DNA from: Excoecaria cochinchinensis
Lineage: Eukaryota > Streptophyta > Magnoliopsida > Malpighiales > Euphorbiaceae
DNA: 64,000 nucleotides
NCBI GenBank assembly: GCA_947683425.1
Contig: CANTUQ010000112.1
Span: forward strand, 10,307,501 to 10,371,500
Reading direction: 5' to 3'
Shown here piece by piece: positions 9,794-21,668 of this stretch. Each line of letters starts with the position of its first letter. The stretch's first letter is position 1. The notes under the pieces are model-generated. The model did no database searches. It was not told the DNA's origin and saw only the letters and a program-made list of their open reading frames with translations. Position numbers and translations under genes: made by a program.

Positions 9794-11413
9794 ATGCCTA
9801 GTACAAGAAGTTCTCAAGAAGAGCTTGAAATTTTGAATCCTGAAATAGAGAGATTTTTGTCAAGTAACCGGAAATCCAATAAAAAGAAGAATAAAAATAA
9901 GAGATCAATCATGGCTGAAGAGGAAAATCCACCAAAGTTGATGGACTTTGCTACACCCGCATTGAGTGGTGCTCAACAATGTGTGGTAAGGCCTACGGTA
10001 AATGCTAACCAATTTGAAATTAAACCTTCTCTTTTGCAAATGATACAAAATAGCATTCAGTTTTATGGTTTGGCAAATGAGGATCCTAATGCTCATTTGG
10101 CAAATTTTCTAAAGATATGTGATACTTTTAAAATTAATGGAGTTTCTAATAATGCAATTAAGCTTAGACTTTTTCCTTTCACTTTGAAGGATAAAGCCAA
10201 GGCTTGGTTGAATTCATTAACTAGAGGATCAATAACCACTTGGGACCAATTGGCCCAAGCATTTTTTACCAAAATACTTCCCTCTAGCCAAAACTGCAAA
10301 AATTATAAAAGATATCACAACTTTTGTGCAAAATGACAATGAATCTTTGTATGAAGCATGGGAGAGATTTAAATAATTGCAGAGAATGTGTCCTCACCAT
10401 AATCTTCTAAGGATGTTGCTCATGCAGACTTTTTATAATGGAGTGAACCCTACAACTAGAGGTACTATTGATGCTGCAGCTGGTGGCTCCTTGATGAGGA
10501 AAACAATAAAAGCTGCCTTTGAATTGCTAGAAGAAATGGCTATGAATAATTATATGTGGCCCACCAAAAGAGTAAGGGAATCTAATTCTAATACTTGGGG
10601 GGTTCATGCCATAGATTCTATTGTAGCCTTACAAGCTCAAATAGAGGCTTTAACTCAAAAAGTTGGTAGCCTAAAATGGGGGGTAGTTCAAAAAAGGTAT
10701 GCACTATTTGTGGCCAACAAGGTCATACAAGTGAGGTATGCAATTTGGGAATAAATAATTCTGAGGAATAAGTTAGTTTTATCCAAGGGCAAGGAAGAGG
10801 TAATCCATATTCAAATACATATAATCCTGGTTGGAGAAACCATCCTAATTTTTTATGGGGTAATAGTAGTAACCAAACTAGGGGTGTAGGATTTCAACCA
10901 CCTCAAGATAGGTTTGGAGCCTTAGAGGTTAAAATGGATAGGTTCATAGAGGGAATTAACCTAAAGTTTAGTTAACAAGAAGAGAACCAAAAGAGGCTAG
11001 AAACAACATTTAACCAAATCACTAAAAATCAAACCTCATCCATCCATAACTTGGAAGTACAAATAGGGCAAATAGCTAAGGCTTTACCTTCAAGAATGCA
11101 AGGAAATCTACCAAGTAATACGGAGCAGAATCCAAGGGAACATCTTAAAGCCATTAAACTGAGGTCAGGTAAATCCTATAACAATGAATTTGTTTCTACT
11201 AATATGGGTGAGAATGTGCAAGAAAAACAAAAGATTTTTCAGAAGGATGAACCTTCTGTCGCGAGCATGACAGAAGAGGGGCAGGCAGACATCACGAGTG
11301 CAGTTCCTTTCTCGAGTACGAGGACTGAGAATTTGCCCACTATCGCGATCGCGGCACCTATCGCGGGTGCGACAGAAGGGGTGACTAAAGCACAAACTCC
11401 ACAAGTTTTTTAA
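9794..11413 (+). pseudogene. gag: Athila gag (broken)
   Basis: Starts at ATG 9794 (MPSTRSSQEELE), with a lysine-rich stretch and then a retrotransposon capsid core (KLRLFPFTLKDKAKAWLNS near residues 125-145, and the following TTWDQLAQAFFTK segment). The frame shifts near 10270-10330, continues in 10377-10754, and shifts again: a CCHC zinc knuckle CTICGQQGHTSEVC can be read at 10700-10741 in another frame. A further segment (11051-11413) has the QIAKALPSRMQGNLPSNTE and HLKAIKLRSGKSY words typical of the gag-protease linker of Athila. The linker also encodes CG-rich palindromic words (11255-11380). Confidence 0.88.
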
Positions 11414-11485
11414 CCTCGTCTGCCTTTTCCACAATGATTAAAGAAGCAACACCTAGATAAGCAGTTCCAATCTTTTATTAATGAA

Positions 11486-12085
11486 TTGAAACACTTACAC
11501 ATAAATTTAAATTTTATTGAGGCTATTACACAAATTTTTAACTATGCAAAATTTCATAAAGACTTGATTTCGAAGAAAAGAAGTTGGGAGGATATATCCA
11601 CTATAGAGTTGACTGAAGCATGTAGTTCAATAATTTCAAATAATTTGCCTACTAAGCTTAAGGATAATGGTAGTTTTACTATTCCTTGCACTTTAGGAGA
11701 TGTTGATTTTCCTAAATGTTTATGTGATTTGGGGGTTAGTATAAATCTTATGCCTTTGACTATCTTTAAGAAGTTAGGGTTGGACTATGTTAAAGCTACT
11801 TCTATGGTTTTTTAATTGGCTAATCAATCTATTAAAAAACAATATGGCATAGTGGAAGATCTGCTTGTGAAAGTTGATAAATTCATTCTACCAGCTGACT
11901 TTGTTATTCTAGATTTTGCATATGATGTGAAATGTCCATTGATTTTAGGAAGACCTTTCATGAGAACTGGTAGGGCTTTGGTTGATGTCTATGAGGGCAC
12001 TTTAATCTTAAGAGTGGGGGAAGATAGTGCGCAATATCAAATGGATAAGTCCCTAAAATATCCATGGATGAGAATGTGTGCATGA
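11486..12085 (+). pseudogene. pro: Athila aspartic protease (broken)
   Basis: Retropepsin-like protease that would cut the polyprotein. Active-site-like CDLGVSINLMP lies near 11730 (the usual Asp-Ser/Thr-Gly reads Asp-Leu-Gly here), followed by VILDF and LILGRPFMRTGRALVDV near 11905-11985. An in-frame TAA at 11813-11815, most likely from a Gln codon, separates the two halves. Spacing and context match Athila gag-pro. Confidence 0.85.
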
Positions 12086-12867
12086 AAATAGATGCCATTG
12101 ATGCTTGTGTTTTGGAAGTGTTAAACAATGCAGGTCAAGAAAAGGTTCATTTTGAAGAAGGAGCCAATGAAGAGGTGGAGCAAGAAAGGCCTAAACTTCT
12201 AAATAGAAATGAAGCTCCATTACCAGCTTCTATTGTAAGTCCTCCTAATGTTGAATTAAAAGAGCTACCTAGTCATTTGAGGTATGCATTTCTTGGTCCA
12301 AATTATACTTTACATATTATTATTTCTAACAAACTCACTAGTGTACAAGAGTCTTCATTGTTAGAGGTTGTTAGAAAGAGAATAAATAGTATATGTTGGC
12401 AAATTTTTGATTTAAAAGGAATTAGTCCTAATGTAGTAATGCATAGGATTAACATGGTAGATGAATATCAACCAAAAGCTGATACACAAAGAAGACTTAA
12501 TCCTAATATGAAAGAAGTTATTAAGAAAGAAGTCATTAAATTATTAGATGCTGGGATTATTTATCCAATTTTAGATAGTTTTTAGGTAAGTCCTATTCAT
12601 TGTGTACCTAAGAAAGGGGGTATGACGGTAGTTAGAAATGAGATTGGGGAATTGATTCCTACTAGAACCACCACCGGTTGGAGGGTGTGTATTGACTATA
12701 GGAAGTTAAATTCGGCCACTAGAAAGGATCATTCTCCTTTACCATTCATTGACCAAATGTTAGAAAGGATAGCTGGCCATTCTCATTATTGCTTTTTAGA
12801 TGGTTATTCAGGATATTTCCAAATATTTATTTATCCTAGTGACCAAGAAAAGACCACCTTTACCTGT
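12064..12867 (+). pseudogene. pol: Athila pol: RT N-terminal part
   Basis: Contains the linker before RT (LPSHLRYAFLG near 12265), then a KKEVIKLLDAGIIYPI segment, a TAG near 12583-12585, and RT motifs GWRVCIDYRKLN and FIDQMLERIAGH with CFLDGYSGYFQI. The frame runs into the nested Tat LTR at 12868 right after KTTFTC; the missing continuation resumes at 15764. Confidence 0.88.
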
Positions 12868-13879
12868 TGTGACGCACGCCGGAACCAGCAAGGCCCTCTT
12901 TGAACCCGCTTTTAGGATTCGTGGGATAGGTTCGCGTATTTTTTGATCTTAGCTGTTATGAGATATTTTCGGCACCTCCTTTCACAATAGAACATTGAAA
13001 AGGACCATCCATCGCCATAACACCTTTAGGCACTTTTGATGTATTTTTGAGTCGCCAACCAATTTATAAGAAATTGGGAAAGTTTAACCTCTTATCGGTC
13101 TAAACTAGAGATGGTGTCTGGAACTTCACACTTATTGTTGCTTTGGTTAATTATAAATGCGTTTTTGAATTATAAAATTTCATTCCTCATCTCACGCGAT
13201 TAATGCATTGAATTTAAAGCGCACATAATTCACATATAAAACAATAAAAAAATGAAAAATAAGACAAAAATAAATTACAATAAAACTAAGGGCGGAATAC
13301 AACCCCCATTATGAATAAAACACAAATAATACATAAAACAGGGTATTCATTAATGTTAAGGACATTGGTCCTTTCATGCATAATATAAGAAAAAATTATT
13401 TTTGAAGTGGCAATTTATTTTGGATGGAAAGTTAGGACATTGGTCCCATTTTATTAGAAAACCCAAATTTTTTTGTAAAAATATTTTTGGTGTGATTTTT
13501 GATTAAGAGTGCACAAAATAAATGATTTATTAATAATTACGTGCCAAATAACTCAATAAAACAAATAAAGGAAAAATAGCAAATACAACAAAAACTAACA
13601 ACTCCTCGGATCTCCTCCTTCATTCGCACGGGTGCTCAAACGGGGGAGCACAACATTTTAGCCATGGTAAAAAAATAATAATAAAAATTAGTAACAATTC
13701 CAAAATCAAACAAACAAAGGAAATTTGGTATAAACTAATACATCAATAAACATAGAATGCATTAAACACATTATTTTAATATATTATCATCACACATCAA
13801 ATAAAAAAATCATGCAAGGTACGTTAATAATAGCCATAGTTAAATCATGAGATAATACATGCAAAATATAAAGACGATG

Positions 13880-14010
13880 ATAAAAAATAATAATAATAAT
13901 ACCAATAACAATAACATTAAAAATAATAATAACAATAATAATGATAATGGCAATAATAAAGATAGTAGATAATGATAATAACAACAAATAATAATAATAA
14001 CTATAACAAC

Positions 14011-14088
<78 letters not shown>

Positions 14089-14135
14089 GAATAATAAGAA
14101 TAATAAGAATAAGAATAAGAATAATAATAACAACA
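13880..14135. repeat. TAA/TTA microsatellite
   Basis: A long run of TAA units, pure at about 14013-14088 and imperfect on both sides, inside the Tat solo LTR. Long Leu- or Ile-only open frames on the minus strand are artefacts of it. The right LTR of E has an equivalent run at 27034-27086. Confidence 0.97.
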
Positions 14136-15273
14136 ATAATCAAACCAATGAAATTAAATGAGTAACTAAAAGGGAAGGTAGTTAAACATGTAGTATGCTA
14201 TGGTAACACTTTAAGCATAAAAAAAATTGTAAAGGGTGATAATAAGGAGTAAATCATGCAAATCTTATTTTTCCTCTCTTAACATTATGTAGATTTATCC
14301 ATTTTTATGCCAATGACAAAATGAAGAGTGAGTACTCATGCTAAAAAATAGATCTCAAACCAAAAAAATACATACATGCATTAGTTCAAAAGATAGCAAA
14401 ACAACATAACATAAAATAAATTAACATGAATAAAATGAAGCAAATATAAATTAAAGAATTGGATCCAAGAATCTTTACCCTCAGAATTAAATGATATGGA
14501 AGCAAGATTTCCCGATCTAATCTCTTGTCAAGATCTAAAAATAAACTCAAAAGAAATGTTCAAGTAAATCTTGAGTTTATGTCTAAAAAATTCAAAAACA
14601 CTAATACTTTAAAATGATTTGATTTTTTTTTTGTGTTTGATATATGATCAGAAAACTCAAATTAAGGAATTGATTTTCCTTATTCAAATGTTTTCAAGAT
14701 CAATGAAAAATTTTTAGAGATAAGAAAATAACTAGAATCGAATTTTAAGAAGAAAATTTGTAGATTTAAAAGAGGGAATTAAGAAGATTGAGAAAACTAA
14801 TTTTTATTTTTGAGAATGATAAAAGATGAACTCCAAGAACATTGAACTCTTTGTTTTTCCAGCAAAATCCACTAACTCTCCTCAAGAATATCTCCTTCCA
14901 AATGACTTAGAAAAATGTCTTTTTTAGAGAAAATTTTCTTACTCTCCCAATCCAATTTTTTTCTCCTCCTCTAAAAAAGAAATCTAACTCCCGTAAAAAC
15001 TCCAATCTCTCCCACTTCCAGCTCCTCTACCAATTTTTCCAAGATCCCAGCTCCCTAATTTCAACAAAAAAACACTCCAAAATTCAAAGTAAAAGCCCTA
15101 AAGTCAATAATTTACAATTAACATTTTTATTTATTTTTAATTATTTTTTGTTGTTTTTTGACTTTTAATACCCACTCAATTTGACCAATATTTATTAAAT
15201 TTTAATGAAATCTGAAAAGTCACAAGAAAAAATTATTTTTTGGCCTAAAAAATAAAAAAATCCGATTTTTGGG

Positions 15274-15512
15274 GTTTAGGGGGGCTGTCGGCGAGAAACC
15301 TCGCCGACAGGGGCGAGAAATCTCGCCCATGGGCGAGATTGGCGCGCATCATGCTGCGCGCTGCGTGAGGCAGCGCGCTTTAGCGACACGAGCTGCACGT
15401 CGCCCTTGCGCGCCAGCACATGCTGCGCAGCACGCAGCGAGCGTTGCGCAGCCCGCGGCGCTTTGGGCGCGGAGCGCTGGGCGCCGCCTCGCCCGATGCT
15501 CGCAAATTATTA
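15274..15512. other. GC-rich island in Tat solo LTR
   Basis: Abruptly GC-rich with inverted words: GGCGAGAAACCTCGCC, GGGCGAGA/TCTCGCCC, and many GCGC runs, ending at about 15512 in AT-rich DNA. It occupies the same place as the GC islands of the other Tat LTRs. Confidence 0.7.
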
Positions 15513-15763
15513 ATTTTTTTTATTTTTTATTTTAGAAAATATAATAAAATGAACTACAAAAATATTGATAAAAATAAAAATACAAATGAAAATAAAATAA
15601 AATAAAAATAAAAATAAGAGTAAACACTTTAAAAGGATTTTGAGGAAAATAAGAGAATTTGACAAAGAGATGATCGATTCCTATTTTCTTGCTCGTGAAT
15701 TAGTCATTATTTTCATCATCGGGTAATCCTGATCTTGCACCAACTCGGGATCCGGTGTCTACA

Positions 15764-16758
15764 CCTGTCCATATGGGACTGTCGCCTATAGAAGAATGCC
15801 ATTTGGGTTATGCAATGCACCAACAACTATTCAAAGGTGCTTGACTTCTATTTTTGGGGATATGATAGAAGACATTATGGAAGTGTTCATGGATGATTTT
15901 TCTGTGTATGGGGACTCATTTGAGTTATGTTTAGGTAATTTAGATAAAGTATTGGCTAGATGTGAGGAAACTAATTTGGTACTAAATTGGGAGAAATGTC
16001 CTTTTATGGTTGAAGAAGGAATTGTTCTAGGCCATAAAATTTCAAGTAAAGGGATTGAGGTAGATAGAGCTAAAACAGAATTGATAGAGGAATTACCTCC
16101 ACCATCTACACTTAAGGGTGTAAGGTCATTTTTGGGACACGCTGGTTTTTGTAGAAGGTATATAAAGGACTTTTCCTTGATGGCTAAGACTTTAACTAAT
16201 TTGTTAGTTAAGGATGTACCTTTTGAATTTTCTCATGCATGTATGCAAGCTTTTGATACTTTAAAAAATGCTCTTGTAAGTGCACCTATAATTACTACCC
16301 CTAATTGGGAATTACCTTTTGAAATTATGTGTGAGGCAAGTGATCTTGCTGTTGGATGTGTGTTAGTTCAAAGACAAGGCAAACATTTGCATGTGATTTA
16401 CTATGCTAGCCATACATTGTCATCACCTCAAGTTAATTACAGAACTCCTGAAAAAGAAATGTTAGCGGTTGTCTATGCATGTGATAAGTTTAGGTCTTAT
16501 TTGTTAGGATATAAAGTAATCATCTATACGGATCATGTTGCATTAAGGTACGTATTTGCTAAAAAAGATGCTAAGCCTAGATTAATTTGTTTGATTCTTT
16601 TATTGCAAGAGTTTGACCTTGAAATTAGAGACAAGAAGGGGTCTGAAAATTTAGTGGTTGATCACTTGTCAAGTTTAGAAAATGAGGAAGGACCTATAGG
16701 AGATAACAATGAAATTAATAAATCCTTTCCGGATGAATCTCTTATGTCCATTGAGTAA
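15764..16758 (+). pseudogene. pol: Athila pol: RT C-terminal part and RNase H
   Basis: Continues RT after the nested LTR: YRRMPFGLCNAP near 15790, the catalytic box FMDDFSVYG near 15888 (the usual Y-x-D-D reads F-M-D-D), and the thumb/connection motif LPPPSTLKGVRSFLGHAGF typical of Athila. RNase H follows with CEASDLAVGCVLVQR, INYRTPEKEMLAVVYA-like and YTDHVALRY words. It ends in a TAA at 16756-16758 before integrase. Confidence 0.92.
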
Positions 16759-16769
16759 GTAAATAGTCC

Positions 16770-18049
16770 TTGGTCGATTTTGATAACTTTCTTTTTGCAA
16801 GAATTATACCTAATGATTTGACATGGCAACAAAAGAAAATTTTTTTTAGTGATGTCAAAAATTATCTTTGGGAAGAGCCCTATTTATTTAAGATAAGTGG
16901 GGATGGTATTATCCGTATGTGTGTTAGTGAAGATGAGTATGTAAACATTTTAACGCATTGTCATTCATCTTTATATTCTGGTCAAAATGGTAGTACTATG
17001 ATTGCCTCTCGTGTGCTAGAATGTGATTTCTTTTGGCCTACTTTATTTCATAATGCTAGAGTATTTGTAGCTCATTGTGATAAGTGTTAAAGAGCTGGTA
17101 ATATTGGGAAGAGAGATGAAACGCCTTTGAATAATATCTTAGAAGTGGAGATATTTGATGTGTGGGGAATAGACTTCATGGGTCCTTTTCCTACATCCTT
17201 TGGACAAAATTATATTTTGGTTGGAGTTGAGTATGTATCCAAATGGGTTGAAGCCAAAGCAACATCAACTAATGATTCTAAGGTGGTGATCAAATTCTTA
17301 AAGAAGATCTTTTCAAGGTTTGGAGTGCCAAGAGCCATCATAAGTGATGGAGGTAAGCATTTTATTAATCGCTCTTTTGATTCTTTATTGCATAAATATG
17401 GTGTGCATCATAGGGTAGCTACTCCATATCATCCACAAACTAGTGGTCAAGTAGAGGTATCCAATAGGGAACTAAAATGGATCTTAGAAAAAACAGTTTC
17501 TAGCTCTAGGAAGGATTGGGCACATAAGCTTGATGATGCATTATGAGCATATCACACAGCATTTAAAGCACCTATTGGAATGACACCATATAGGTTAGTA
17601 TATGGAGAAGCTTGTCATTTGCCTTTTGAGTTAGAGCATAGAGCATATTGGGCTATAAGAACTTTAAATTATGACATTAAAGATGCAAGTGTTAAAAGAT
17701 GTTTGCAACTTAATGAACTTGATGAATTAAGACTTCTTTCTTATGAAATGCTAAGATATATAAAGAAAGATCCAAAAAATTGCATGATGCTCATATTAAA
17801 TACAAGAGTTTTAAGATTGGGGATAAGGTCCTATTAAACAATTCTAGATTGAAACTCTTTCCTGAAAAATTGAGATCTAGGTGGAGTGGACCACCCTTTG
17901 AGGTCAACCAAGTTTTTTACCATGGTTATTTGCAGCTAAAAAATAGTAAAGGAGAACTGTTTAAAACAAATGGTCAAACATGCACGGTCTATTTAGAGGA
18001 AACTTTTCATGGTAGAGAGGTTTCCTATATCTCTTTAAAAATGGTTTAA
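16770..18049 (+). pseudogene. pol: Athila integrase (broken)
   Basis: Inserts element DNA into the host genome. The zinc-binding N-terminus has HCHSSLYSG...CDKC (ending at a TAA near 17087). The core has WGIDFMGPFP, IISDGGKHF and HPQTSGQVEVSNRELK, giving the D-D-E acidic residues. A TGA at 17544-17546 (AYHTAFK follows) and a frame change near 17790 break the chain. The C-terminal DNA-binding part KIGDKVLLNNSRLKLFPEKL ends at 18049. No chromodomain is present, as expected of Athila. Confidence 0.92.
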
Positions 18050-18718
18050 AAGTTACTTACATGTTCTTTTTATTTTGTACTTATTGTAGTTTTAAGTTGT
18101 TTTGTATGTTGTTTATTAGATTTTTGTGTGATTTTTGCTTTATTATATATTACTAATATTGTTTATTTTTGATTCTACAGGGTGTCTTAGATAGTGAGTA
18201 ATTCAAATTATTTAAATTTACAGTGTCATTTTGAAAAGAAAAAAAAAATTGTTCTTTGAAAATTCCTCACGTGAGCGCGACAGTGGAGGGAAGATGTTTT
18301 CGCAGGTTGCTGTCGCGATCGCGTCTGGCATGGAGCGCGCGACAGGAAAATGCTAAGTTGGTCATTTCATTCTGTCGCAAGTGCGATAGAGAGGCGAGAA
18401 AAATTTTTATCGCGTGATTATGATGGGTTCGCGAACAGTTGATTTGAATTTTTGTCTCTGTCGCAACAGAGCACAGAATTTGAAATTTTTTGAATTTTAA
18501 ACCATTACAACCCTAGAATTTTACTCCCCTATAAAAGCCTAAAGCCCTAACTGCAGCTTTCCTCTTTACTTTTGAAGTTGTCTCTCAATTTTCTTTGGTT
18601 TTTCTCTCAAAACTTCTTCTTCTTCTCTCATATTTCTTAAGTTTCAAGTTTTATTCATCCTTTTTTTTCTTTGTGAGTTTATTTAGCAAAGTTTCTTTAG
18701 ATTTCATTAACAATCAAG
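18050..18718 (+). other. Athila spacer with CG-rich palindromic words
   Basis: Non-coding stretch between integrase and the 3' ORF. 18265-18470 holds repeated TGTCGCGATCGCG, GCGCGCGACAG and TCTGTCGC words, the same palindrome family as in the LTRs. A pyrimidine-rich stretch (18560-18680) precedes the ORF and could hold a 3' splice site. Confidence 0.6.
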
Positions 18719-19940
18719 ATGGTGAGAATAAAAACTGTTGCTAACAATAGAAAAAAGGCTGCTAAAGGTTTTGTGCAAACCAAGATCCTATTCGCCTGCA
18801 AAACAGGCTTGAGTGTCCTTTCCCTATTTTTTCTAAGGAGGAAGGTGAAACATTTGTAAATTTTGACATGAAAACCTATCTTGGCATGTGGCATGTTGAT
18901 TTTTCCCTGTTAAATCACTTGGGCATCACTGATAAATTTGAAAAATATTTAAAGTATATGAAATGGGGGAAATTTGTGCATTTAAATCTTCCTATTAAAC
19001 GTGATTGGGCCCTTGAATTTTTTGTTTCCCTTGATTATGTTGATAAGGGTAGAGATAGGATGAAGTTTAGACATAAAGGGCAAGAGTATTTCTTTGGGTT
19101 TCCTGAATTGCATGATTGGTTTGGGTTTCCTCTTAATGGAAAAAGATTTGATGCACATCTTTTTGATCCTAGGCCTGTATGGAAATGCTTGTCTGGTTTA
19201 GATTCCTTCAATAATAAAAATTCCACAAATCGCCAAATTAAGGATGGTGTTTTAATGCTTTTTCATAAATATTTATGTCATGCCTTATTTAGTACAGTTG
19301 AGAGTTCCAAGGTTTAGACTAAAGATTTATTTGTGCTTGATTCGTTACAGTCTAGTGAGACCCCTTGTTCAAGTGATTTCATAGTTGATGGTTTATATCA
19401 TGCCTCTACTGCAAAGAGTAAAACTGTTGGGATGTGTCACATGGTGATAGGGATTATTTTAGGATGTTTAGGAGATTTGAACAATTTTCAGTTAGAAGAG
19501 GGTGAACATGTTACTATGCTTGATGTAGTGCACTTGAGGCAGGCTAATATTTTGACAAAAGGCGGTTGGCCGCCCAAGTTTGTTGATAGAGGTTTGTAGG
19601 GTGATAGTTAACACCTAGACAAGGGAAAGCCCCTGAGTCATCCACAATAGCTGGAGCGCATGATGATTCTGCTGAAGATGATGATTCTGATGAGGAGGAT
19701 GAGGCTGCCAGGTTTAGTGCTGGTGAAGGTGCAAATGCTGGTTGGCAGCAGGTTCTTACAAGATTGGATGGTATAGTGGCTGCCAACTAAAGTATGGCTG
19801 CAAGGATGGACTCCTTAGAGACTACTATGAAGGTTGTCCACAAGGGCCATAAAAGCTTGAGTCGCAAGCTTCCTTCATTTTTCAGACAGCAAAATGTAGA
19901 TTTTTCTCCATCTCCACCTAATTCCCCTAGTGGGAATTGA
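18719..19940 (+). pseudogene. Athila 3' ORF (env-position, ATHILA ORF-1-like)
   Basis: Extra ORF located between integrase and the 3' LTR. From ATG 18719 a short lysine-rich start shifts frame near 18780, then reads PFPIFSKEEGETFVNFDMK and the well-preserved FFGFPELHDWFGFPLNGKR (around 19090-19140). Stops occur at 19315-19317 and 19597-19599; an acidic segment (DDDSDEEDEAARF) and a coiled-coil-like end follow, with the final TGA at 19938-19940. It resembles the ATHILA ORF family of unknown function. No clear signal peptide or transmembrane segment is seen, so an envelope role is not supported by sequence. Confidence 0.78.
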
Positions 19941-21655
19941 GCTAAGTCTTCTCCACACTCTTTTATTTTTCGTGTTATTTTTGTTATTTTTATTGTTGTT
20001 TGTGTTTGCTTGTATATATTTAATGTTTGTTGTTTTCACACAATGAGGACATTATGTCCTTTAAGTGCAGGAGCATTATTGTTATGTTGTGTTTAGTTGT
20101 TGTGTTTAGTGTAGCCTGTCTTATGCATGCGCAGCTAGTTTTAGGTTGTTATTATTAGGTATGTTGAGTTGATTTGTACATATGTGTATGTAGGGTTATT
20201 GTTTTTATAGGTTGTTTTGTGCATTATATTTTAGAGCTTATATATTTGATGTATATTTAGGAATATATGCATGAGTAAGCCGGTATTCCTTTTAATTATG
20301 TCTATATATGCCATATCTTGAAAAATGTCATTTTCATTTATTTTTATTTGGACAATTAATTGTATATAGTGAAGGTCATGACTTGGCAAAGCACTTTAGT
20401 GTAGGGTCTTTTTAAGTTGAGTATCTTTTCACATGTATATAAGGATTATTTTGCCAATGCATTGCTTAGGGTATATTGACTTTTGAGCTTTTGAGCCTTA
20501 TACTAATATTTTCTTGTATGAGAGCCTTAGTATGCCATATCCTTTAGAACATGTCTTTAGTAAATTTTGAGATTACATTTAGTATGGGATGTGCATGAGA
20601 AATGAAAAGGGCAATTAGATTAAACCATTTTGGCTTGCATTAAAAAACTAACCTGTTTGACTTTAGGTAGCCATTTTAAGCCTTAACTTGTTTTTGTTGT
20701 AAAGCATATATATTATTAACCAAATCCTTTACTAAACAATAACTACTCATTTTTTTTTTTGTTAACCTTGTTGTGTTGAGAAATAGGATTGCTATACCAT
20801 GGGATACATTTGTTAGTATAAGCATGATTATAGTGATGTATAAATTGAATTCCCTTATTCATGTATCAAAAGTTCATTATTAGAAAAATCTAGTTTCTAC
20901 AAGAATAAAGAAAAAAGCAAAGAAAAAATAAATAAATAAGTGGGATGGAGCATAAAATGCACCCACAAAGAAAAAAAAACAGAAAAAGAAAAGCAAATGA
21001 AACTAGAGAAAAAGGGTGGACATTAGGAAGGAAATTAGAATAGAAACTTTGAATATCATGCTATACTTAGTTTTTTACATTTATTGTGGTATAGTGGTAC
21101 TATTCTCTACACAATATTAGCTACTTAAACCAAAATTATCTTACCTTTACCTAAGCCAAGTTACAACCCTTTTTCAAGCCCTTTGATTTCATGTACTACT
21201 TTATACTAGTAGTGGAGATTTTTACTATTTACAAGCTTATGGTATGCAATGGCATATTTAAGGAATGAGAGAAAAACTAACCTTGAAACACATTAAGTGA
21301 TTGGGTGCTTAAGAAAAATAGTGTTTGAGTGAGATTTACCTTAGGCAATGTCTTGTGTGAAATAATCTTTACATATGTTAAGATATTCAAAATCTTGAGG
21401 TCAAACATTCTTGTGTTTTGCAACTTTATGGTTTTCCAAAATGTGCATGATTGTTCAAGTATGATGGATAATGGTATTGATTGAGATGTTACATATCTAG
21501 ACTAATTTGTTAAGAGATAAAAGCTTGTACATGTCATTTCCAAATGTTTATCAAATATGTAAGTAAGCTCCACAATTGTGTGCATCTTTTTGTGTGTTAT
21601 GTGTATGTTATGTTTGAGTGTTTGTTATGTTTTGCTCCGGGACAAGCAAATGTTT
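19941..21655 (+). other. Athila 3' untranslated region
   Basis: AT-rich and without coding signal. It contains A-rich stretches with AAGAAAAAAG words (20905-21010) and the GTCTTTTTAAGTTG-type conserved context usual for long Athila 3' UTRs. It ends at the polypurine tract. Confidence 0.7.
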
Positions 21656-21668
21656 AAGTGTGGGGGTT
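21656..21668 (+). other. Polypurine tract of Athila A
   Basis: AAGTGTGGGGGTT directly before the 3' LTR; Athila elements commonly have this purine-rich tract. Confidence 0.8.

Larger units (their letters stand above)
12868..15763 (-). mobile_element. Tat solo LTR, 2896 bp
   Basis: Flanked by CCTGT on both sides (12863-12867, 15764-15768). Plus-strand ends are TGTGACGCACGCC and GGTGTCTACA, so on the minus strand it runs TGTAGACACC...GTCACA, the orientation fixed by element C. It carries the Tat landmark GAGTCGCCAACCAATTT (13050), a GC-rich island (15274-15512) and a long TAA microsatellite. Excision of this segment joins the Athila RT exactly, giving independent proof of the boundaries. There is no internal domain, so it is a solo LTR. 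Confidence 0.93.

Noticed and set aside
13790..14143. Long open frames of Ile/Leu/Tyr on the minus strand
   Set aside because: Translation of a TAA microsatellite and its surroundings; no protein signal.
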